IMG/VR virus record: IMGVR_UViG_3300042881_003808
Span: 45,530 to 109,529 of that record
Reading direction: 5' to 3' (one strand)
DNA length: 64,000 nt
Origin: a virus
Shown here: positions 16,456-24,400 of the stretch, piece by piece
How positions within the stretch are numbered: the stretch's first letter is position 1
How the letters are laid out: each line of letters begins with the position of its first letter
Made by a program: the position numbers and the translations under genes
Notes under the pieces: generated by a model
What the model saw: only the letters and a program-made list of their open reading frames with translations
What the model was told of the DNA's origin: nothing
Databases searched by the model: none

Positions 16456-18717
16456 ATGACCCCAAACCCAGATATTGAAAAAATTGTAGATCATGCAATA
16501 CAGTTGGCCAAAAAGCGCCAAAATGCCTATATCACCGTGGAGCACGTACTTTTGGCCATGGTTATGTATCCTAGTTTTCGTAGAATACTAGAACGTTTTG
16601 GAACCAACTGTGATGCCTTGCAAGGTGAGGTCGAAGCCTATATTGACTCACAGAAAAACACAGCTCGTAATCCCACGGATCAGCCTAGAAAAACACACGC
16701 ACTGGAGCGACTGTTTAATCGAGCACTGACTTCTGTGATGCTCACAGGTCGTCGTCAAACCAATGTGATCGATATCTATCTTAGTATCATGGCAGAATCA
16801 CACAGCCATGCTCAGTATTTTTTGTTGAAGCACGGAGTCAACAAACAGGCGTTCCTGGAGTTCTACAACAAACTACAAGGACGTGACGACGCTAGACTCA
16901 GTCCAGATCAGGCTAATGAAATTCTCAATGAGTACTGTACCAATCTCACTGACATGGCCAATCGTAGCCAGCTGGAGCCCATGATTGGTCGTGAGCGCGA
17001 AGTTGAAGAAATGATCACGGTGCTGGCCAAGAGATTCAAGAGCAATGTGCTCATGGTGGGCGATCCTGGTGTGGGCAAAACAGCCATTGTTGAAGGCCTA
17101 GCACAGGAAATGGCAGCAAATCGTGTGCCAGAGTTTCTACATGATCATGAACTATACAGTCTTGAAGTAGGCAGCTTGTTGGCAGGGTCAAAGTACCGCG
17201 GCGAATTTGAAGAAAAATTCAAGCTGGTCATGGCCGCATTGGAAACCAAAAAGAAATGCGTGTTGTTTATTGACGAAGCACACACCATGCGAGGCGCAGG
17301 TAGTTCAGGATCCAGTACCCTGGACATGGCCAATATGATCAAGCCTGCTATCACCAAGGGCGCACTGAAAGTGATTGCCAGTACCACCTGGGAAGAGTAT
17401 TACGAAAGTTTTGAAAAAGATCGTGCGCTGATGCGACGTTTCTACAGACTCAGTATTGACGAACCCACGCCAGAGGTAACCGAACAGATCTTGATTGGCC
17501 TGAGTCCTAGATTAGAAAAGTTTCACAACGTGGAAATTACCACAGAAGCCATTACCACTGCGGTTGAACTTGCAGGTCGTTACATACACGACAAAAAGAA
17601 TCCAGACAAGAGCATTGACCTTATTGATGCTGCCTGCGCACGTGAGCGTGTGAAAGACGCAGGCACTGTGCCTATCACTGCTGCCTTGATACAGGAACAG
17701 CTCAGCAAGGTCAGCGGAGTGCCTGTGGACAGACTAACATCTGAAAGCAGCCAAAATGTCATTGGACTGGAAGGCAACATCAAGAGTCGACTGTATGGGC
17801 AAGACTCAGCTGTTGACTCTGTGTTGGAGAGAATCTATATCAGCTTTGCAGGCATTGCCAAGGTGGGCAGACCCATTGCCAGCTTTTTGTTCCTAGGTCC
17901 AACGGGCACAGGCAAGACCGAACTGGCCAAGCTGTTGAGCAGCAATCTTGACATGAAGCTGCTGCGCTATGACATGAGTGAATATCAAGAGCGCCACACA
18001 GTGAGCAGTCTGATTGGTGCACCGCCCGGCTATGTGGGCTTTGAAGACGGCAACGTGGGCGGTGGCAAGCTGATTTCAGATCTCAATAAAAATCCGTTTT
18101 CTATTCTTTTGTTTGACGAAATTGAAAAAGCACACCCTGATGTGATCAATATCATGTTGCAGTTGCTGGACGAAGGACGCATTACCTCCAGTAATGGCAA
18201 AACAGTGGACTGCAAAAACACCATTGTGATCATGACATCCAACCTGGGCGCACGTGACAACGAAAACAACAACATTGGTTTCAGTACCGAACTAGAACGC
18301 TCGGGCGAAGAAGATCGAGCCATGAAAGAGTTCTTCCGTCCTGAACTGCGCAATCGTATTGATCAGATCTGCAAGTTTAACAAACTTGACACTCTGGCAA
18401 TCAAGAAGATCGTGGTTAAATTTGTTGAAGAACTACGTGCGGGACTAACACAACACAATATTCGCATCAGTCTCAGCGAACCTGCTGTGAACTATCTGGC
18501 TGAACAGGGCTACGACAGCAAAATGGGCGCACGTCCACTGAGTCGCAAGATTGATGAACTTATCCGTGTGCCATTGAGCAAGCGCATATTGTTTGAAAAA
18601 CTGCGTGACTGTCAGATACATGTGGACTACGATCAAGAGCTGAAGTTTGATGTCAAGCCCTTGATGACACATCGTGTGGAAAGTGACGGGCTCATAGTTG
18701 TAGACACGCCAGAATAA
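16456..18717 (+). CDS. clpA: ClpA-type AAA+ unfoldase
   Basis: 753 residues, the size of ClpA (no ClpB/ClpC middle domain). Clp-N repeats at 1-145, Walker A1 GDPGVGKT (202-209) with LFIDEAH, Walker A2 GPTGTGKT (481-488) with LLFDEIEKAHPD, and C-terminal KMGARPLSRKID. The loop after the second ATPase core holds IGF (607-609), the tripeptide that docks on ClpP. It should therefore be able to feed host ClpP; no phage clpP is seen in this window. Role possibly in degrading host regulators or remodelling complexes. Own promoter upstream. Confidence 0.92.
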   Translation: MTPNPDIEKIVDHAIQLAKKRQNAYITVEHVLLAMVMYPSFRRILERFGTNCDALQGEVEAYIDSQKNTARNPTDQPRKTHALERLFNRALTSVMLTGRRQTNVIDIYLSIMAESHSHAQYFLLKHGVNKQAFLEFYNKLQGRDDARLSPDQANEILNEYCTNLTDMANRSQLEPMIGREREVEEMITVLAKRFKSNVLMVGDPGVGKTAIVEGLAQEMAANRVPEFLHDHELYSLEVGSLLAGSKYRGEFEEKFKLVMAALETKKKCVLFIDEAHTMRGAGSSGSSTLDMANMIKPAITKGALKVIASTTWEEYYESFEKDRALMRRFYRLSIDEPTPEVTEQILIGLSPRLEKFHNVEITTEAITTAVELAGRYIHDKKNPDKSIDLIDAACARERVKDAGTVPITAALIQEQLSKVSGVPVDRLTSESSQNVIGLEGNIKSRLYGQDSAVDSVLERIYISFAGIAKVGRPIASFLFLGPTGTGKTELAKLLSSNLDMKLLRYDMSEYQERHTVSSLIGAPPGYVGFEDGNVGGGKLISDLNKNPFSILLFDEIEKAHPDVINIMLQLLDEGRITSSNGKTVDCKNTIVIMTSNLGARDNENNNIGFSTELERSGEEDRAMKEFFRPELRNRIDQICKFNKLDTLAIKKIVVKFVEELRAGLTQHNIRISLSEPAVNYLAEQGYDSKMGARPLSRKIDELIRVPLSKRILFEKLRDCQIHVDYDQELKFDVKPLMTHRVESDGLIVVDTPE

Positions 18718-18736
18718 TATCTTGGTGTTTAATGAG

Positions 18737-18743
18737 CTAAATA
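18737..18743 (+). promoter_or_regulatory. late-promoter-like box CTAAATA
   Basis: CTAAATA in the short gap after clpA, seven bases before the small gene at 18751. Any transcript from it would have almost no leader for that gene. Confidence 0.4.
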
Positions 18744-18750
18744 ACACACT

Positions 18751-18921
18751 ATGGCAAAAATACACGAAGAAGTATTGGTTATCAAAGTCAGCAGGTTAGT
18801 CAAAGACGATCAAAGTCTTGCTCATGGTTCCCTTATCACACCAGAAGCTGTGTCTGCGCTTGAACAGGTAGCACAGGAACTGGTGGGACCTGGGTCTGTT
18901 GTAGAAGTAGAACAGGCCTGA
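18751..18921 (+). CDS. small conserved-looking protein
   Basis: 56 residues, starting in the gap after clpA. A beta strand (EEVLVIKVSRLV), then LITPEAVSALEQVAQELVG (helix) and SVVEVEQ (strand), a compact beta-alpha-beta pattern. No family recognised. Confidence 0.6.
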   Translation: MAKIHEEVLVIKVSRLVKDDQSLAHGSLITPEAVSALEQVAQELVGPGSVVEVEQA

Positions 18922-18946
18922 ACTACCCGCACTTGCCCGGCACTGC

Positions 18947-19381
18947 ATGGCCTCAGTGACTTTTTCCTGCGACATTTCAGCACCCCTAGACGCGAACTTG
19001 CGTCTAGAAGTTTTCTGTGACGGTGCATCAGCAGCGGTATTTGAACCCGTACACAATCACAAATTCACATACACTTTTGCAGACAGTGTGGAACTCACGG
19101 ATCACAAGATTGAGTTTGTGATGACAGGCAAAACTCAGGATCACACTCAGGTTGATCACGCAGGCAATATCACAAGCGATTGCTTGATCTATATCACAAA
19201 CAAACAGTTTGAAAACATTGATGTCAACTATGCTTTTGACAGCCATGCTGTGTATCACCATGATTTCAATGGCACCGCTGCTGCTGTGCAAGACGGTTTT
19301 TCAGGCATCATGGGCTGTAATGGACGTGTGAGTTTTGAGTTTACAACTCCTATCTACCTTTGGATGCTAGAAAACCTCTAG
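18947..19381 (+). CDS. beta-rich phage protein, unknown
   Basis: 144 residues with alternating strands (ANLRLEVFCD, KFTYTFADSVELTDHKIEFV, CLIYITNKQFENIDVNYAF). This suggests a beta-sandwich such as a carbohydrate- or virion-surface domain. Five His lie in the middle (HDF, VYHHD). There is no clear ribosome site at ATG 18947. Conserved in look, function not assigned. Confidence 0.6.
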   Translation: MASVTFSCDISAPLDANLRLEVFCDGASAAVFEPVHNHKFTYTFADSVELTDHKIEFVMTGKTQDHTQVDHAGNITSDCLIYITNKQFENIDVNYAFDSHAVYHHDFNGTAAAVQDGFSGIMGCNGRVSFEFTTPIYLWMLENL

Positions 19382-19397
19382 CGGTAAATAATAGATC

Positions 19398-20456
19398 ATG
19401 CAAACACTTGTGATCTATCCCGGCCGTTTTCATCCATTTCATCGTGGCCATTTGGCCAGTTATCACTGGCTCACCAAGAAATTTGGGGACAACTCTGTAT
19501 TTGTGGCCACTTCAGGCAAACAGGAACCCGAAACATCTCCGTTTAGCTTTGCAGACAAGCAGATGATGATGGTCAAACTGGGTATTCCCGCAGGACACGT
19601 GGTACAGGTCAAAAACCCTTACCAGGCACAGGAAATCACACAGAACTTTGATCCCAACGACACAGTGTTGATATTTGCTATCAGCGAAAAAGACGCTGAA
19701 CGCATCAGTTTCAAACCCAAGCGTGATGGATCGCCTAGTTATCTACAGCCATTTCCTGAAAACGGCAAAGGACTCAAGCCCATGAGTCAGCATGGTTATG
19801 CCATACTAACTCCCAAGGTCAACTTCCGTGTACAGGGTCAAGACGCAGACAGTGCTAGTCAGATACGCAAACTCTATGCACAAAGCAACGACTCGGGGCG
19901 TGACAGTATACTAGTGGATCTCTACGGTGATGCGGATGGTAATCTAAGAAAGATATTTGATCAACGGTTATTGCAGTCTGATGAAGCAGTGGTCAACGAA
20001 ACTGTGTTGATCAATGATCCCGAGGCTGGCATACAGCTACGTCCGCCAGGCGGCATGGGCACATGGGATGAATCAAGTCTGGTTAAAAATCTCACCAGCA
20101 AGATAACCGATCTCAATAGACTGCTGTCAACTGGACAATATCGAGCACTATACCAGGTAATCTATGATCGCGGTACCTTGGAAAGCATGATCAAGGCACT
20201 GGCTGATCTAGAAAAATTCCGTGAACGTCAGGGACGTCGTCCCATTGCTCGTGGGCGTGAAATTGATATCAGTGCTGATTACCTTGAAGAAAAATGGAGT
20301 GAAAAATACAAACGCAGCATCAACTGCGCCAATCCTCGAGGATTCAGCCAAAAGGCACACTGTGCTGGCCGTAAGAAAAACGAAGCCGCACTGGAATCCC
20401 TACGCCGTATGAAACAACGCATTCTAGAAATGCGCAAACGTTCAAAAGCCAAGTAA
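19398..20456 (+). CDS. nucleotidyltransferase (HxGH) with Cys/basic tail
   Basis: 352 residues. Residues 1-160 are a cytidylyl/adenylyltransferase Rossmann domain with YPGRFHPFHRGH (HxGH at 15-18) and QDADSASQIRKLY replacing the ISGTxxR motif. Residues 170-290 look like an added helical region. The C-terminus carries SINCANPRGFSQKAHC followed by GRKK, a two-Cys basic cassette met in other phage proteins. GTAAATA (19384-19390) precedes the start. Could activate a sugar-alcohol or nicotinamide nucleotide. Substrate unknown. Confidence 0.72.
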   Translation: MQTLVIYPGRFHPFHRGHLASYHWLTKKFGDNSVFVATSGKQEPETSPFSFADKQMMMVKLGIPAGHVVQVKNPYQAQEITQNFDPNDTVLIFAISEKDAERISFKPKRDGSPSYLQPFPENGKGLKPMSQHGYAILTPKVNFRVQGQDADSASQIRKLYAQSNDSGRDSILVDLYGDADGNLRKIFDQRLLQSDEAVVNETVLINDPEAGIQLRPPGGMGTWDESSLVKNLTSKITDLNRLLSTGQYRALYQVIYDRGTLESMIKALADLEKFRERQGRRPIARGREIDISADYLEEKWSEKYKRSINCANPRGFSQKAHCAGRKKNEAALESLRRMKQRILEMRKRSKAK

Positions 20457-20463
20457 TTTTCTG

Positions 20464-20509
20464 CCTCTCTGTGCTACAATTAAATATCAAGCACTTTTTA
20501 TCAGAGAGG
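20464..20509 (+). promoter_or_regulatory. SD-sequestering hairpin with late-like box in loop
   Basis: CCTCTCTG (20464-20471) pairs perfectly with CAGAGAGG (20502-20509), which contains the Shine-Dalgarno of the gene at 20515. GTGC/GCAC can pair inside. The loop holds TACAAT (20475-20480) and TTAAATA (20480-20486). A transcript started in the loop lacks the left arm, whereas read-through mRNA from upstream would be folded shut. Confidence 0.55.
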
Positions 20510-20514
20510 AATTT

Positions 20515-21477
20515 ATGGTTGACCAAACAACAAACGACAGCGTAGCAGCAGAAAGTCTGCCCGTTGAATCTGCACCTGCTGAAGCACCTGCCGCGGATAA
20601 CAACTCAACACAAATTCAAGTTAATGTTGATTTCCTAAGAAAAACTCGAGTACACATCTGCATGCCCTGCTATGGCGGCATGCTCACAGAACAATGCTTT
20701 ATGAGCTTTGTTAAATGGGGCAATGCCTGCAGACAACTGGGCATTGACTGGACTGTGGAAACCATGACCAATGAGAGTCTGATTTCACGAGCACGAAACA
20801 CACTAGTGGCCAAATTCCTCAGTAATCCAGAAAGCACACACTTGATGTTTATTGACGCAGACATCGGCTGGGAGCCTTGGCATCTGCTGGCTCTGCTTAA
20901 CCATGACAAGGATGTTGTGGGAGGTCTTTATCCCATGAAAACCATTCCTGTGAAATGGTGTGTGAACGGCATTCCTGGTGCTCCAGACAATGACCCCAAT
21001 GGACTACTAGAAGTTACCAAGACTGGCACAGGATTTCTGTTGATCAAACGCGAGGTATTTGAAAAACTCAAGGCACACCCTGCTGTAAAGCCTTTTGCCA
21101 ATGACATTGGACTTGACGCTAGCCTAGACAAAGACATGAAAACCTACTTTGACACTGCTGTGCGCGAAAATCGTTACTACAGTGAGGATTGGACCTTCTG
21201 CGAAAACTGGCGCGATCTGGGCGGTCAGGTCTGGGTGGATAAGCGTATTCTTCTGCGTCATGTGGGCACACATACCTTTGATTTCGCTACACAGGAAAAC
21301 ATGTATCGTGAACTGCACAAAGTAGCACAGGCCAATGGCAAAGCCTTGAACGCCGACAGTGATCTAACACAGCCTGTGCCTGCTCCTGTGGTATCAGGTC
21401 CAGAACCAGTGGCTGCTCCTGTGAAAGCTCGCGTACTAAGCGCCAGCGAGAATCTAGAAACCGAGCCAGCTGCCTAA
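20515..21477 (+). CDS. GT-A-type glycosyltransferase
   Basis: 320 residues from ATG 20515 (GAGAGGA upstream). An Ala/Pro/Glu-rich N-terminal 40 and C-terminal 45 residues flank a glycosyltransferase A core. The core has RVHICMPCYGG (nucleotide strand), HLMFIDADIGWEP (DxD metal motif), GGLYPMKTIP and SEDWTFCENWRDLGG (acceptor/base motif). Such phage enzymes decorate virion proteins, DNA or host surface. Expression is probably gated by the hairpin upstream. Confidence 0.8.
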   Translation: MVDQTTNDSVAAESLPVESAPAEAPAADNNSTQIQVNVDFLRKTRVHICMPCYGGMLTEQCFMSFVKWGNACRQLGIDWTVETMTNESLISRARNTLVAKFLSNPESTHLMFIDADIGWEPWHLLALLNHDKDVVGGLYPMKTIPVKWCVNGIPGAPDNDPNGLLEVTKTGTGFLLIKREVFEKLKAHPAVKPFANDIGLDASLDKDMKTYFDTAVRENRYYSEDWTFCENWRDLGGQVWVDKRILLRHVGTHTFDFATQENMYRELHKVAQANGKALNADSDLTQPVPAPVVSGPEPVAAPVKARVLSASENLETEPAA

Positions 21478-21480
21478 ACA

Positions 21481-21487
21481 ATAAATA
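21481..21487 (+). promoter_or_regulatory. late-promoter-like box ATAAATA
   Basis: ATAAATA eight bases before ATG 21496, in the only gap upstream of the giant multidomain gene. Fits late expression of that block. Confidence 0.5.
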
Positions 21488-21495
21488 CAGTTCAT

Positions 21496-24400
21496 ATGCA
21501 TATCGATGAACTGGAAAATTATAATTTAGCCGACGCTGTACGATTTCACGACGAGCTGAATCCTGGACTTTGGGGCAAAGACGAACATCTGCGCCCCGAA
21601 GTTCGTGAAGCACTGCTGCGCATTGCAGACGATTTTCGTGAATTTCTAGGTGTTAGTGATCTTGAAGTTCAAGACATCACTATTTCTGGCAGCAATGCTG
21701 CCTATAATTACACCCCCAACAGTGATATTGATCTACATCTAGTGGTCAATATTCCCGAGCTTGACGATGAAGTCTATCGCGAATTATTCAACGCGAAAAA
21801 ATATCAATACAACGATCAGCACGATATTCGTGTGCGCGACGCTGATGTTGAACTCTATGTGCAACCAGCCAATGATCCGCATATCAGCCAAGGCATCTAT
21901 AGCCTAGTAAACAACAAGTGGCTGTCAGTTCCCCGACGTCAACGAGCCAAGATAGATGACGACAGTGTGCGTCACAAGGCCGAAGATCTAGAAGCTAGAA
22001 TCAATCAGGCCATTGAATCTGGCGATCGTGAAACCATGGATCGCTTGTGGCAAAAGATCAAGGACATGCGCAAAAGCGGACTAGAACAAAAAGGTGAATT
22101 CAGTACAGAAAACCTAGTGTTCAAGATGCTGCGTGTGAACAAATTAATAGAACGTCTGCAAACAGCACGTCAAGCAGCACGTGATCAAGAACTCAGCCTT
22201 AGCGAAAGAAAACGCAAGAAGTCTCGTAAACGCTATGCATATGGTGGTTACTGGTATCCAGGCTACAGCTATTATGGCAGCGGTTCTGAAGGCAGTGACA
22301 GTGGTGGCGATGGCGGCGGTGAAAGTGTTCAAGAAGACGTAGGCTCAACCTGGGATGGAGTGAGTCCTACCACAAGAATGTTCACTAGCGAACAAGAACA
22401 CACTGAAAACAAAAACGTAATTGGTAAATTTGCTAGATTTGTGGCACAGCAGATAGGCATGAGCAAGTTGCCACGTATCCGTGTCACACGAGATCCAAAA
22501 TGGAGTTCCAAAAACGGTACATTTGGACACTATGATCAAAATACACAAACACTGACCATTAGTCTGGCCAATCGCCATATCATGGATGTGCTTAGAACCA
22601 TGGCTCACGAGCTAGTGCATGCACATCAGGATCGCGAACATGGCTTGCCTAGCACAGCTGGCAAGACTGGTAGTCCATATGAAAACGAAGCCAATGCGGT
22701 GGCGGGTCGTATCATGCGACGTTGGGCCAAGAAACATGGCAATATGTTTGATCAGCCTGCCACAGAAGACTATGATCCCAATGCCAGACCTCCAGGACCT
22801 GAAACCAAACCCACTATGCCAGCTGGCACTGTGAGAGTTGATGTTAGTGATGTGTATGACTGGTACAAACTAGGACAGCACATCAGTGACCTCGAAGGTC
22901 TAGGCAAACATGATTTTGGCAAAGGACCGCCTAGTGCTATTTTTAGTTTTGGTGACGAAGACACCGAACACAAATATATTAACAATCTGAAGCGCACTGG
23001 CCTTGATGTCACGGACATTGATCCACGCGATCCCAATCAGCCGCCAGGCATGAAGAAAATCAAAACAGATCCAACCTATAATGTTGATGAAGATTGGAAA
23101 AGCAGTCTAGGTGCAGCAGCCGCGGCTGCATGTATTGCAGGCACACCAGGCTGTGCTACCACTAACACAGATAGCAGTCCCACTGCTGATGTGCTAAGAG
23201 GTGTACAAACTGTAGGACGTACAGCACAGGCAGTAAAGGACATGGGCGTGGGTGGCGCCAAAGAAGAACTAATCAATCAACTTCGTGACAAACTGCGCGG
23301 TATACGTGAAGCCACTGGTTACATTCCCACAAAAAAACAAGCTCGTGATCCTAGATTCTCCATGGCCTTGACAAAGGATATTCAGCCAGGCCAGATTGGC
23401 AAGGAAGCAAACAAACTAAAGTTAGACACTGACAGTCAAGGTCATCCTGCGCTGTTAATGAAACGTCTTAACAATCTGCTGGAATCAGTTAAGACAGACG
23501 AACAATTAGACGAAGACGAACTGTTTGAACTCAAAATGAGTCCCAGCAATCTGGCCAAAATGGCCAAAGACATTGATGCTAGAGCTGGTCTAGAGTTTGA
23601 AATGTATGTGCCTAATGTAGACGCCGACGACGAGGAATTTGAATCCGAGCCGGATTACGGTGCCGACGAATATTTCCCTATGGGTCCAGGCTGGCAGAGT
23701 GATGTTATGGATTTCTTCCGTGGTGGAGATATGAGCAGTCCTAGAGTTCTTATTCAACGGGCAATTGATGAACTAAATGAAAATTTTTATGAGTGGGTTG
23801 GCGAGCAAGAAGAAGAGTTTTTAGCATCCAACGAAGGACGAGAACGAGCCATAGAAATCGCTACCAGCAATGTAAGCAGAGACGATTTTGAAACAGACGA
23901 AGAATATGAAGCTGCCGTTCGCGAATACCTGACAGACAATGAAGACGACATTAGAGATGAATTAATAGACGAATTCCGCGATGATCTTGATAGCAAGTTC
24001 GAAGAATGGCTAGACGATCAAGGCATTCGTATGATGGCAGATTTTGCGAGCGAATACGGTTTAGAATGGCCATATTGGACCGAGCCAGATGATTACAGCA
24101 GAGGCGGAGCAGACATCGACGACGTAGCACGAGACTTCCAAGATGCTGTTGGACGTCCGGTGAAAACTGGTGGTTATCACAGCGGTGCTTATAGTCAAAC
24201 CAATAACTATCGTGTGGAAACAGACAGTAGCTTGAGTGATCCAGACGAACCAGGTGATGCAGGCTTGGAGTTTATCAGTCCGCCCTTGACCATTCCTGAG
24301 ATGCTGGGAGATATCAAAAAGATCACTGCCTGGGCTAATCGTGTGGGTGCATATACCAATGACACCACTGGCCTACACATGAATATCAGTGTACCAGGGT

